Part shown: positions 28,290 through 37,352 of the stretch, in pieces
Numbering within the stretch: the first letter of the stretch is position 1
How the letters are laid out: every line of letters begins with the position of its first letter
NCBI GenBank assembly: GCA_017656425.1
Contig: JACDNV010000005.1
Span: 1 to 64,000 of the forward strand
Origin: Candidatus Neomarinimicrobiota bacterium
GTDB taxonomy: Bacteria > Fidelibacterota > UBA2242 > B5-G15
Direction of reading: 5' to 3'
DNA: 64,000 nucleotides
Translations under genes and position numbers: made by a program
The notes under the pieces: generated by a model
Told to the model about the DNA's origin: nothing
The model's database searches: none
Seen by the model: only the letters and a program-made list of their open reading frames with translations

Positions 28290-28640
28290 CTATTCATTTT
28301 TTTTGTAATCTTTTAAAATTTCTTCAACCGTTTCTTTTAATACTGATATTTCTTTTTTAACTGTCTTCCACACAACTTCATAGATAATACCAAAGTATTC
28401 GTGAATTAATTTATCTCTCATCCCTGCTACTTCTCTCCATTTAATTTGAGGATATTTTTCTTTAATAGATTTGGGAATCTTTTTAGATGCCTCTCCAATG
28501 ATTTCAAGGCTTCTTACAAACGCTCTTTTTAGATGTTCATTGTTTATAAAAGACTCATAGTCCAGATTTTCGCTTTCTTTTAGAAGGTAATTACATTCAG
28601 TTTATATGTCTACCAAATAATCAGTAATTTTTCGTTTCAT
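28290..28640 (-). pseudogene. HepT-type HEPN toxin, one in-frame TAA
   Basis: The ATG at 28640 overlaps the MntA stop (ATGA). The frame gives [12 protein letters not shown], a TAA at codon 13 (28602-28604), then TECNYLLKESENLDYESF and a full HEPN/DUF86 domain. The catalytic motif Rx4HxY is R75-DKLI-H80-E-Y82. Homologues have a hydrophobic residue at the stop, so a single TTA to TAA change explains it. Downstream the frame is clean to the TAG at 28290, which overlaps the methylase ATG by eight bases. The toxin (an RNase or tRNA-modification target in HepT/MntA systems) is therefore silenced while its antitoxin is intact. Confidence 0.75.
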
Positions 28641-28930
28641 AAATAGATTACCTCTTTCAGTATTACTTTACCGATATGAGGTTTTAAAGCCCTTTTTATA
28701 ACAAGGTCAACCTTTATTTTAAGTTTGTCTGAAAGAAAATTTTCCATCTCAATGAATTCAATTAAAGACGGAACTTCATCAAATTCTACCAGTATATCAA
28801 GGTCACTTCTTTTTTTCTGTTTATTTTTTACATAAGAACCAAAAATGCCGATTTCTTTGACCTTATATTTTTCTTTCAAGAAAGGTTTAAGTTTTATCAA
28901 TGTCTTTTTTATTTCTTCAATTTTTTTCAT
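28637..28930 (-). CDS. MntA-type minimal nucleotidyltransferase antitoxin
   Basis: 97 aa. The minimal nucleotidyltransferase motif is [20 protein letters not shown] (G31-S32, D43, D45). In characterised HepT/MntA pairs the antitoxin modifies (AMPylates) the HEPN toxin on a tyrosine near the Rx4HxY motif. The gene is intact. Its ATG overlaps the end of the extended helicase frame by ATGA, and its stop overlaps the HepT start by ATGA, showing tight coupling. Confidence 0.85.
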   Translation of the reverse strand: MKKIEEIKKTLIKLKPFLKEKYKVKEIGIFGSYVKNKQKKRSDLDILVEFDEVPSLIEFIEMENFLSDKLKIKVDLVIKRALKPHIGKVILKEVIYL

Positions 28931-31900
28931 CTCTCTCCTTCTGTGAGATACATTGATAATATAACTTCTCTTTTCCCTTCTATATTTCCTGAAAACTCTG
29001 CATAATGACTTTCAAGAAAGCGAAAAGAAATTTCTTTTTATAACACTGCAATTACTTTTAATGGATTTTTTATCTCTTCAACTTTAAGTTTTTGAACTGC
29101 TTTTAGTGCTCTTTGGACTGTCTTTTTTGGTAAAGCACCTTTTTCAAGTTGCTCTATAACTTTTCTGAGGTATTCTTCCTGGTCTTCTGTTAATTTTTTA
29201 CTATTTTTCTGCACCACTTTTAAAATTTTAAATAATTTAGTTGCACTATCAGTTCCACCTTTACGGCGGGTTTCAATAACTTCTTCAACAGTGGCATTGA
29301 AAAATGCTGTTTTATTTTTATTAAGTAACTCATAGTAATCTTCTAATGGGAGTTTTTTCCTCTGTTCATTTATTGAACTTTCAAGAATTTTTGCTGCATT
29401 AAGAAAGTCAAGTTCAATAGGTTCTTTTGTTTTTTTATCTGATAAAAAGAATTTCATCAGTTTCCCTTTTCTAAAGAATGTAAGGAGGGCATTAGGCTGG
29501 GCAAAATCTTTCAAAGATTGATTAAAAACCTTTGCAGAACGTGCTTTTTTAGGAAGTCGTTTTATTTTTTCAAAGAGTTCTGGATTTTTATCACGAATAT
29601 CCTCTATAACTCTTAAGTATTTGAGTTCACTTTCCTCTGTCTCTTCTTGTGTAATTGTTTTTTTAGAAAGTAATCTATCAAAAAGCTCGTGAGAAGAGAC
29701 AGGTTCTCCTTCAGTTAAAATTGATGCATCACCACCAAGCAATGTTAAAAAGGCTTCTATTTTTGAACGAGCAATATTGGTTAATTCTATTTCATTATCT
29801 GCCTGTTTTGTAGGGAAGAAGTTAAATGTATAAATTTTATCAAAAGGAGTATCAATACGGTTAATTCTACCTACTCTTTGCATTAAGCGTGTAGGATTCC
29901 AGGGGATATCATAGTTTATTACAACGTTTGCCCGATGAAGATTTACACCTTCAGATAGAACTTCTGTCGAAATCAGTATTTTATAATCATCTTTTTTATT
30001 TCTTGCTCTTGCATCAAAGTTTTCTATTACCTTGTCACGAACCTCTTCTGGAGAATTGCCGTGGAAAAGCAGAGCTATTTCTCCAACATTTTGGGTGAGA
30101 TACTCTGCAGTTTCTTTTGACTCTGTAAATATAATTAGTTTGTTATTTCTAAGAAGTGGATGTTCTTTTAAGTTTTTTAGTAGTGTTTCCAATTTAGGAT
30201 CCCTTTTTATGTTCTCCCATATTAATATTATTTTTTTAAGAATTTCGAGGTCCTTCTCAAGTGCATCTTTAAATTCTTCTCTAAAATCTTTGCTATCATA
30301 CCTTTCAGCTTTTCCTTCATCGATCAATCTCTGAACGCTTTCATCATCTCCTTGTTCTAAAAGTTCGAAAATTTTATTTATGTACTGTTTGCTTACATAA
30401 ACATTACCTTTTTTGTATTCTTCAATAAATTTCTGGTAAGAATAAGTAAATCTATCAATGGTCTTTTTAAAGGCATAAAAGCTACTCTCTAATCGTTTTA
30501 CAAGTAGAACTTTCATAAATCCGCCCATATTTTTCTGAGACTGTTCCTCAAGTTGTGAAATTCTTTTCTTCAGATAGAGTAAAGGAGTATAACGGGCATA
30601 ATTAAAATCCTGGGTTATTAATTGGATTGTTTCCATAAAGATTTTATCTTCTTCATCATTCAACTGATAATAAAATGGTTTTGGGTCTTCTATCTCGGGA
30701 AATTTAACATTATTTCTCTTTAAATCCCCTGTAAAGTATTTTTCAATTTCTGTCCTCGTCCTTCTGACCATTAAATATTTTAAAACTCTTTCTCGTATTT
30801 CTTTTGAATTTGCTTTGGTTATTTCAAGAAACTTATCATAATCTTTCTGACGGTTAACTTTTTTTAACCTTCTCTCAAGCCTTGCAAAAAACTGTTCAAG
30901 ATTAGTGGCTCCTGGAATAGTACTTCTCTTTGGATTCTGGAAGAGCTTTATCTGAGTAAGAATGTCTTTTGGGGAATTATTATAAGGAGTGGCAGAAACT
31001 AAAATAACTCTTTTGCCACGACATATTTCAGCGATATCTTCGTAACTAACCGTAGTTTCTGTCCTGAAGCGGTGTGCTTCATCTATTATGATATTCCTAT
31101 ATTCTCTATACTTTATCAATTTTTTTGCTTTATCGAGTTTACCAGTTGAAACAAAATCTGCAGGAATACGAAAATCAGAGAAAACATTTCGCCATGAACC
31201 AGGGTTGTTTGGGTTGAGAAGGGATGGAGGTGCAACAACAAGTGTTCTTCCATCGAGTTGCCCTGTCAGCATAGCAGAGACGTAAGTTTTTCCAAGTCCT
31301 ACAACATCAGAAATAAAAACTCCTCCATACTCTTCCAGTATCTTTTTGGCATTTAAAACTGCTTGTTCCTGATACTCAAATCTTTTAAAATCAGAGGGTA
31401 AATATTTCATGAAAATTTCATCTGTTCTGCTTAGTTCATCTTTAAAATATTCATACAGAAACTTGAGATAAAGTTCATAGGAAGAAATATTGGGATTAAG
31501 CCAGGTCTTTTCTGTTACTGTTTGGATGTATCTATCTGTAACATCAACAGCGTTTTTCCACAACTCTTCAAATCTTTTTTTAGCAAATTCATAATCGGAA
31601 CGATTTTTTAGCTCTACATTGAACTCGAGATTATCCTCTAAACCTGATTGAGTAAAATTGCTTGATCCTGTAACAACTCTTCCAACATCTCTGTCTCCTT
31701 CTCTAAAGGTTATAATATATAATTTTGCATGAATATTTTGAGAAGGGTAGGCTCTTATTTGTAGTTTACCTGTTTTTATCCATTCAATAAATTTTTTAAC
31801 TCCTTCTTCGATATATTGGCTGTCTTCTGAATCTTCCATTTCTTCTATTATCGTATTCTCTATTTTTTGCTTTGTCTCAGTATAAGATAATTGAAATGAT

Positions 31901-32178
31901 TGCTGAGACTTACCTTGAGCAGTTTTTATCAAATTGTAAGTTTTTCTTGTTGTTCCAATCCCAATAAGAATCCTTATTCTTTCTGTTTTTTCCAATGCCC
32001 TATACAAATTATAAAATCCACTTACATAGAAATAAGCAACTAAACAATCAAAAAATCTGGCATATTTTATTAATTGTTCAAACCTATCTTTTAAGGTTTT
32101 ATTCGGTTCGTTTACAATGAAAGTTAAATCTAAAGTATTTATTGCATTTATTTGCTCTTCAGTAAGTATCTTTTCCAT
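28927..32178 (-). CDS. PLD-domain SNF2-like helicase; likely C-terminal truncation
   Basis: The main product is 1046 aa (32178 to the TAA at 29038). The N-terminal phospholipase-D-like domain has IHAKLYI followed by [10 protein letters not shown] near 165-190. A helicase core follows: Walker [15 protein letters not shown]-like [17 protein letters not shown], and motif [15 protein letters not shown]. Such proteins accompany type IIG-like methylases in defence loci and may act as translocating nucleases. After the TAA the same frame stays open for 36 codons ([11 protein letters not shown], then [11 protein letters not shown]) and its TGA overlaps the MntA ATG by ATGA. The tail reads like a natural C-terminus, so the TAA at 29038-29040 is probably a nonsense mutation removing only the tail. 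The helicase core is intact. Confidence 0.7.
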
Positions 32179-32238
32179 TTCGATTCCTTTTTAATATTAT
32201 GTTGTTTTTTCTCGGTCCATTTATCAATTAGGTCTTTC

Positions 32239-32383
32239 TTAAATCTCAACTACGTCCCAGTTTTCATAGCAGAATTTTCCTACTTTTGGTAATTCAATAA
32301 ATAGTATGATCATTCATCTGTAGATAGGGATCCTGCTGTTTTACTATTAAGATTTCTGAAGCTTGGGATTCCCCCCTTTTCAT
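32239..32383 (-). pseudogene. Possible decayed small ORF in operon leader
   Basis: The frame from the ATG at 32383 gives SEILIVKQQDPYLQMNDHTIY and a TGA. Shifting by one base continues as IELPKVGKFCYENWDVVEI to a TAA at 32239. The second half looks protein-like. I do not recognise it. It lies between the operon promoter and the helicase gene and may be the wreck of a first gene. Confidence 0.25.
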
Positions 32384-32438
32384 AAATAATTAGCTTTTCT
32401 TATAGAAATTTTCATCTTAAAATTAATCATTGTTAATT

Positions 32439-32467
32439 ATTATACATAATTACCAAATAAAAATCAA
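32439..32467 (-). promoter_or_regulatory. Predicted promoter of the defence operon
   Basis: On the minus strand TTGATT (32467-32462) and TATAAT (32444-32439) are spaced by exactly 17 bases. It lies about 260 bases upstream of the helicase ATG, leaving a long leader that holds the possible decayed ORF. Confidence 0.55.
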
Positions 32468-32534
32468 ACATTTTTAAATTTTGACTGGTGGGTATCAGCC
32501 TGAATAAGATTCCTATTTTGTTTTTATAATTCCG

Positions 32535-33263
32535 TCAGGTCTTTTTTAACCTGTTTGATCCGTCAATTATATAAACCAATCCTAATGAAACTAATTTATG
32601 TTCTTTTATATTTCCATAATATGTTATGATAGAGGAGCCGTCTACATGTCCTCTGAGAACTCCACCTGCCATGTTAATTTCGACTCGATTTTTGCCATTT
32701 AGATTCAAGACAGCATTAACGATATGGCAATTTTTAAAATCTATATTTCCTGCTATTTTTGAGGTTATTTTCAGGTTTTTAATGTAATTATTGGTTCCTT
32801 TTATTTTACCTGCTTCGCCGATGAGAATTTCAAGGCTTTTTAGTGAAAAGTTTTTGATATTGATGCACGATGGACAAGATACTTCTATTTTTTCAATATG
32901 TGATAAAGATAGTTTTATGAACAATTTTTCCTTGAAATCTAAAATATTCTTTTTTGAACTTATGACAAGATTATTATCTGAAATATTTATTTTTAAGTTA
33001 TTTAGTTCAGTTTCTGAACCTGAAATATCAATGCTGTTGTTTTTAGAATTTATTACGCTTACAGAGGAAGGGATCAATATCCTAATACTTTTAAAATTTG
33101 CTAAATGCAATTCTTTGTTACTCAAGATTATATGTGATATTCCATTGCCGTCAATGATAGAAAACTCATCTTTTATTTGAATTCTGATAATTATTAATAG
33201 AATAAATATTGCTATTAAAATCAATCCAAAAGTTGCAAGTAATATTTTATTTGTTAACTTCAT
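32535..33263 (-). CDS. Membrane-anchored GIN-domain (DUF2807-like) protein
   Basis: 242 aa. One N-terminal transmembrane helix (about 7-27) is followed by a repetitive beta-strand region rich in Ile, Asn and Ser (NNLKINISDNNLVISSKKN, FSLKSLEILIGEAGKIKG, NLNGKNRVEINMAGG). This is the pattern of the head-GIN/DUF2807 beta-helix family. The function is unknown; it is often encoded beside GntR/ABC exporter operons in Bacteroidetes-like genomes. The ATG overlaps the GntR stop by ATGA. It faces the periplasm if the N-in topology holds. Confidence 0.65.
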   Translation of the reverse strand: MKLTNKILLATFGLILIAIFILLIIIRIQIKDEFSIIDGNGISHIILSNKELHLANFKSIRILIPSSVSVINSKNNSIDISGSETELNNLKINISDNNLVISSKKNILDFKEKLFIKLSLSHIEKIEVSCPSCINIKNFSLKSLEILIGEAGKIKGTNNYIKNLKITSKIAGNIDFKNCHIVNAVLNLNGKNRVEINMAGGVLRGHVDGSSIITYYGNIKEHKLVSLGLVYIIDGSNRLKKT

Positions 33264-33640
33264 CCTAACTCCTCTTCAGTTTTGTTTTTATAACTATCGT
33301 ACAATTTTTCTAAATCTTTAAAAGTTATATTCAGCATCTCCATGTTTTTGAATAAAACAGGAAGCTGTAGTTTTATAAAATCTTCTTTTTTTAACTTTAT
33401 AGAAAGTTCATAGGCATCTTCGCTTACAAAATATCCTATTCCTCTTTTATTGAATATGACACCTTTATCCTGCAGATAATTATATGTTCTCATAACAGTA
33501 TTTGGATTAACTTCGATATTTACCGCCATTTCTCGAACGGATGGTATTTTGTCTCCCGGTTTCCAGTTTTTTAGGATAATATTATCGAGAATATAATCAG
33601 CAATTTGTAAATATATTGCTCTATCTTCTCTAAATTCCAC
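33260..33640 (-). CDS. GntR-family regulator, YtrA subfamily
   Basis: 126 aa. The N-terminal winged helix reads AIYLQIADYILDNII, then PGDKIPSVREMA and NPNTVMRTYNYLQDKGVI. It is followed by only a short helical dimerisation tail, which is the YtrA subfamily. Members repress their own ABC-exporter operon. Here the regulator is the third gene of the operon it probably controls; a 20-bp inverted repeat over the operon promoter is its likely operator. Confidence 0.88.
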   Translation of the reverse strand: MEFREDRAIYLQIADYILDNIILKNWKPGDKIPSVREMAVNIEVNPNTVMRTYNYLQDKGVIFNKRGIGYFVSEDAYELSIKLKKEDFIKLQLPVLFKNMEMLNITFKDLEKLYDSYKNKTEEELG

Positions 33641-34405
33641 CTATACCTCCGTCTCTTTCAGTCTCAGATATGTTAAAACCCAGAAAAAAGGTGCCAGTAA
33701 GAAGTGAAAAATAAAGCTGAATATTTGTGCCAGCTGGTTTCCAAGAGATTCAAAAGTATGAATATCAAATTCGATAGGTGGGAAAATTATGTTATTTTCA
33801 TAAGTCCATATGAATAAAATTCGAGTGAGCAAAACGGAATAAAAAGATAATACAATTGATATTAGAAATAGTGCTAAAAGTGTCTTTAATAAATTATGAC
33901 TTTTAAAATAGACAGAACCGAAAAGAAAAACGGACTGGGTAATTAAATATACTTTTATTGATGTTATGATATTATTTTGAAAGGGATTGAAAATTGGGAA
34001 ATTTGATCCAAAGATTAGTCTGGTTACAATAGAGGCTATTATGGAAAATAAAAAGTATGTTATGACAGATACTATTATGAATCCTATGGAAGAGGTTAGA
34101 AATTTTGTCAGAAATTTTTCGAAGATTGATGCTGGTAAAGTAAGAAAGGCGTAGTTTTTTGGATACTGGTGCAGTTCTTTAAAAACAGAGGCTGTGTAGG
34201 TATATCCGCCGAAGAAAAGTACAATAAGGTAGAAGGTTTTGTGAAAATCCCATGTCCTGCTTGCGTTAATAGTGATAATATTCAAAAAAAGCAGCACTCC
34301 AAATATTGCTCCTGTGGCGATGAGTAAAGTTCTATATTGCGTTATCAACTCGTTTCTTATAAGGTGATATAGACGATTAAAATTAAAGTAACTATTGGTT
34401 CTCAT
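33641..34405 (-). CDS. ABC-2-type exporter permease
   Basis: About 254 aa from the ATG at 34405 (MRTNSYFNFNRLYHLIRNEL), which overlaps the ATPase stop by 14 bases; a longer upstream frame is only antisense-like sequence inside the ATPase gene. About six hydrophobic segments (LLIATGAIFGVLLFLN, TFYLIVLFFGGYTYTASVF, IGFIIVSVITYFLFSIIASI and others) make up the whole protein. It pairs with the ATPase upstream. The cargo is unknown; related YtrA-type systems respond to cell-envelope stress. Confidence 0.75.
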   Translation of the reverse strand: MRTNSYFNFNRLYHLIRNELITQYRTLLIATGAIFGVLLFLNIITINASRTWDFHKTFYLIVLFFGGYTYTASVFKELHQYPKNYAFLTLPASIFEKFLTKFLTSSIGFIIVSVITYFLFSIIASIVTRLIFGSNFPIFNPFQNNIITSIKVYLITQSVFLFGSVYFKSHNLLKTLLALFLISIVLSFYSVLLTRILFIWTYENNIIFPPIEFDIHTFESLGNQLAQIFSFIFHFLLAPFFWVLTYLRLKETEV

Positions 34406-35252
34406 ATATTGTTGCCTCCTCGTGAAAAAGTTGATGGAATTTTTCTTTATTGTTAATAATAGCGTTAAAAAGGATTTCCAGATCGATTTTTGCATCCTGA
34501 TCACCTTTATTCGGGAGAAGGATAGCAAATCCGCCGATTGTCTTTTCATAGTGAATTATATCTTTATCGGATTTCAAATCGGAGGTTAGCTTTACTGTTA
34601 ATTTTTTGAGAATTGTATCCATATCCTGTTTAAAAATTATTTTGCCGTCATCAAGTATTATAATTGAGTCTATCAGATTTTCTGTATCTCTAACCTGATG
34701 TGTTGAAATAATAATTATTTTATCATCAGTTATTGCAGAAGCTATAGTTTTTCTGAATTGAGATTTTGAAGGTATATCGAGACCGTTAGTTGGTTCATCA
34801 AGAAGTAGTATTTTGCAATTTGTTGCAAGCCCAAAGGAAAGGATAAATTTTTTCTTCTGACCGTAAGAGATGGATGTAAGCTTTGAGTTGGCTGGTATAT
34901 CGAAATTACTGATGTATTCGTAGAGTTGGTTTTTATTGAATTTATCGTAGAATGGAGAATAGGCGTTTACGAATTCCCTTGGTGTTATAGGTGGCAGATA
35001 AAATTCCTCAGGTAAGAAAAATATTTCTTTTAGCATTTCAGGCAGTCTTTTGTCCGATTGATACTTGAATATTTTACATTCCCCGTTCTGTGGAAAAAGT
35101 AATCCACACATAATTTTCAGCAATGTAGTTTTTCCAGCACCATTTTTACCAAGTAATCCATATATTCTGCCAGGTGTGAGATTTAATGATAACTCATGGA
35201 ACAGTTTTTCTTTTTTCCTATATCCAAATGAAAGTTTATTAATTTCGATCAT
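34392..35252 (-). CDS. ABC exporter ATP-binding protein
   Basis: 286 aa. The Walker A is GLLGKNGAGKTTLLK, the Q-loop region EIFFLPEEFYLP, the signature SISYGQKKKFILS (degenerate LSGGQ), the Walker B KILLLDEPTNGLD and the switch His ISTHQVRD. It is a CcmA-like export ATPase of the YtrB type. It is the first gene of the ATPase-permease-GntR-GIN operon, with GGAGG eight bases before its ATG. Confidence 0.92.
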   Translation of the reverse strand: MIEINKLSFGYRKKEKLFHELSLNLTPGRIYGLLGKNGAGKTTLLKIMCGLLFPQNGECKIFKYQSDKRLPEMLKEIFFLPEEFYLPPITPREFVNAYSPFYDKFNKNQLYEYISNFDIPANSKLTSISYGQKKKFILSFGLATNCKILLLDEPTNGLDIPSKSQFRKTIASAITDDKIIIISTHQVRDTENLIDSIIILDDGKIIFKQDMDTILKKLTVKLTSDLKSDKDIIHYEKTIGGFAILLPNKGDQDAKIDLEILFNAIINNKEKFHQLFHEEATIYENQ

Positions 35253-35272
35253 TTTTCCTCCATATTACTGTA

Positions 35273-35322
35273 TTAGTGTAATATAACACTAAGAATGTAT
35301 GCAGGATTTTTATGTTTGTCAA
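35273..35322 (-). promoter_or_regulatory. Promoter with overlapping GntR-type operator
   Basis: On the minus strand TTGACA (35322-35317), 17 bases, then TACATT (35299-35294). Directly downstream is TTAGTGT-TATATT-ACACTAA (35292-35273), a perfect inverted repeat with 7-bp arms covering the expected start point. This placement is classic for repression by the GntR protein encoded in the same operon. Confidence 0.7.
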
Positions 35323-35329
35323 GTATTTT

Positions 35330-35520
35330 TTACAATTTTTTTATATCTAATTCAATCTCTCTTTTTCCATATATGATTGATTTGCCTTTTCCAGTAACAA
35401 CCTGTAAAAGAAATGATCCCTCTCGATATTCTTACCTTTTCCCCCTTGTTACAGCGGACTGCTTATCTATTACTCGCAGTTATCTGGTATCACCATTTTG
35501 CGGGATTTTTATTCAATTCG
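35330..35520 (-). pseudogene. Degenerate coding-like frame downstream of dapD
   Basis: One minus-strand frame reads NGDTR, TAA, LRVIDKQSAVTRGKR, TAA, EYREGSFLLQVVTGKGKSII and ends ELDIKKL. It looks like the C-terminus of a lost gene that followed dapD. I do not recognise the product. The rest of the 326-base gap holds the exporter promoter. Confidence 0.3.
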
Positions 35521-35618
35521 GTTTAATAATTTTAAATCTTTTTTTTATTCTTTAACTGATTAGGGTGACTATAAATGGAGAGTTTAATAAAAATTATAGA
35601 GCATTTTTAATTGTTAAA

Positions 35619-36449
35619 TCAATCCCTTAATAAATCTTCCAGTTTTATTTTTGTATCATTTGGCTCTCTATACTTGATGATAACGGGTGTATATAGACTT
35701 ATATTTGTCCCTTTTACCGTTTTATCTAATGACCTTGAGCCAGGGACTACGACAGCCATTTCCGGAACAACTATTCTGCTCTTCTCATCAGGCTCAATTA
35801 TCTGATTATTGACAAGATCGTAGATTTTGGTTGATGCGGTTATAGTTGTGCCTGACCCAAGGATTGCCCCTTTTTTTATTAATGTTCCTTCGTAAACTCC
35901 GCAATTTCCGCCAATGAAGACATTATCTTCTACAATCACAGGATATGAACCGATCGGCTCAAGTACACCACCTATTATAACCCCTGCACTTATATGACAA
36001 TTTTTGCCAATTTGTGCACAGCTGCCTATTAATACCTGAGAATCAACCATAGTACCATCATCAACGTAAGCGCCAATATTTATATATGAAGGAGGCATTA
36101 TTATTACATTATTCCCTATATATGCTCCTTTTCTTACTGTTGTGCCCCCAGGAACAACTCTTATGTTTTTTGAAGAATCGATTTCCTTTATTGGTAATGT
36201 ATTTTTGTCATAAAATATCCATTCACCAATCTTAATTTTTTCTATCTTACCAATTTTAAACCCAAGAAGTATCCCCTTTTTTACCCATGGATAAATTATC
36301 CATTCATCTTCTTTTTTTTCTGCTATTCTAATTTTTCCTTCATCCAGTAGTTCGATAAATTCGTTGTAGACAGATACTGCCTCTTTTCGTTCTTCCTCAG
36401 TTTCTAATTTCTTTTCCGATAATTCCTCTATTTTATTCCTTAAATCCAT
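35619..36449 (-). CDS. dapD: Tetrahydrodipicolinate N-succinyltransferase
   Basis: 276 aa. It succinylates tetrahydrodipicolinate with succinyl-CoA in the lysine/diaminopimelate pathway. A helical N-terminal domain is followed by a left-handed beta-helix of hexapeptide repeats (GAYIGNNVIIMPPSYINIGA, VDDGTMVDSQVLIGSCAQIG, GGVLEPIGSYPVIVEDNVFI) and a C-terminal strand. The motifs around GTMVDS and EPIG are DapD-specific. Its ATG overlaps the dapA stop by one base. DAP feeds both lysine and peptidoglycan. Confidence 0.94.
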   Translation of the reverse strand: MDLRNKIEELSEKKLETEEERKEAVSVYNEFIELLDEGKIRIAEKKEDEWIIYPWVKKGILLGFKIGKIEKIKIGEWIFYDKNTLPIKEIDSSKNIRVVPGGTTVRKGAYIGNNVIIMPPSYINIGAYVDDGTMVDSQVLIGSCAQIGKNCHISAGVIIGGVLEPIGSYPVIVEDNVFIGGNCGVYEGTLIKKGAILGSGTTITASTKIYDLVNNQIIEPDEKSRIVVPEMAVVVPGSRSLDKTVKGTNISLYTPVIIKYREPNDTKIKLEDLLRD

Positions 36450-37339
36450 TATGCCTCCTTAAGTATTCCGGTGGAGATAAGAATATTTTTGAGCTTTTCT
36501 TTGTTTTCGGGTTTTAATGGGACAAGCGGTAGTCTCACTTCTCCAGCAGGCAGATTACACATATTCATTGCCTCTTTGATGGGTGCTGGATTGGTTTCAA
36601 TAAATATACCTTTGAAGAAGGGTAATAGCTCATAGTGAATTTTTCTTGCCTCTTTTAATTTATTTTCAAGCATTGCATTTACCATTTTACATACTCGATC
36701 GGGGATGAGGTTGCTTGCAACAGATATAACGCCCACACCTCCAAGAGCCATTATCGGAAATGTTAAATTATCATCGCCACTCATTATGGAGAAATCTTTC
36801 TTGGCAGAAATATCAGCGTAAGTTCTCATTATCTGATCTATGTTACCGGATGCTTCCTTTACACCGATTATATTTGGTAGTTCGGAGAGTCTTGCCATCG
36901 TATCAACTTCGATATTTCGGCCGGTGCGACCGGGAATATTATAAACCACAACTTGTATATCGACTTCTTCTACAACTGCCTTGAAGTGATGGTAGATGCC
37001 TTCCTGTGTCGGTTTATTATAATATGGTGTAACAATAAGAACAAGGTCTGCACCTTTTTCCTTTGCCATTTTGGTATTTTCTATAGTTACCTTTGTTGAG
37101 TAACTTCCAGTACCTACCATTACAGGAACTCGTTTATTTACTGTTTCTATTCCTATTTCAATGATTTTTTCCTTTTCGTATGATGATAGAGTGGGTGTTT
37201 CAGCTGTGGTACCAAGCAGTAGTATCCCATCAACTCCTCCATTGATAATGTAGTTTATTAATTTTTTTAGTCCTTCATAATCAACTTCACCATTTTTAAA
37301 TGGTGTTATCAGTGCAGTATATGTGCCCTTTAAATTCAT
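36449..37339 (-). CDS. dapA: 4-hydroxy-tetrahydrodipicolinate synthase
   Basis: 296 aa TIM-barrel aldolase condensing pyruvate and aspartate semialdehyde. Marks are LLGTTAETPTLS, VVYNIPGRTGRNI (catalytic Tyr) and IIGVKEASGNIDQ with the Schiff-base lysine, then SGDDNLTFPIMALGG. The length is typical. It sits between dapB (13 bases upstream) and dapD. Confidence 0.95.
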   Translation of the reverse strand: MNLKGTYTALITPFKNGEVDYEGLKKLINYIINGGVDGILLLGTTAETPTLSSYEKEKIIEIGIETVNKRVPVMVGTGSYSTKVTIENTKMAKEKGADLVLIVTPYYNKPTQEGIYHHFKAVVEEVDIQVVVYNIPGRTGRNIEVDTMARLSELPNIIGVKEASGNIDQIMRTYADISAKKDFSIMSGDDNLTFPIMALGGVGVISVASNLIPDRVCKMVNAMLENKLKEARKIHYELLPFFKGIFIETNPAPIKEAMNMCNLPAGEVRLPLVPLKPENKEKLKNILISTGILKEA

Positions 37340-37352
37340 TTTTATCCCCCTT

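Larger units (their letters stand above)
24696..28297 (-). pseudogene. Type IIG-like restriction-methylase, split by frameshift and RAYT insertion
   Basis: The first reading frame (28297 to 25859, 812 codons) begins MNRELAKRIVIETFESEF and contains an N-terminal region of the Eco57I/type IIG class (GENEIDLLIVKL, TAQRNFIAWYLKG), then KKFGVYYTPREIVHYMCQQS. In this class the SAM-binding motif I (DPACGSGAF-like) should come next. Instead a RAYT transposase with palindromes occupies about codons 453-680, and no motif I is present. Methylase sequence resumes with NFKRECIENSIYGVDID and AKLRLWLSLIVDEED. The frame then ends at GGFDW plus TGA. The second frame (25865 to 24696) starts at VIANPPYVDYRD (catalytic NPPY) and carries a TaqI-like target-recognition region. 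One base is missing between GGFD and VIANPPY. Both methylation and restriction are therefore probably lost. Confidence 0.75.

Noticed and set aside
34406-34549. 48-residue N-terminal extension of the exporter permease
   Set aside because: It lies wholly inside the ATPase gene in another frame. The ATG at 34405 gives the normal overlap and a proper membrane-protein start.
35295-35555. 86-codon plus-strand frame between the exporter operon and dapD
   Set aside because: Antisense to a degenerate minus-strand frame and to the exporter promoter. Hydrophobic composition comes from the AT-rich DNA.
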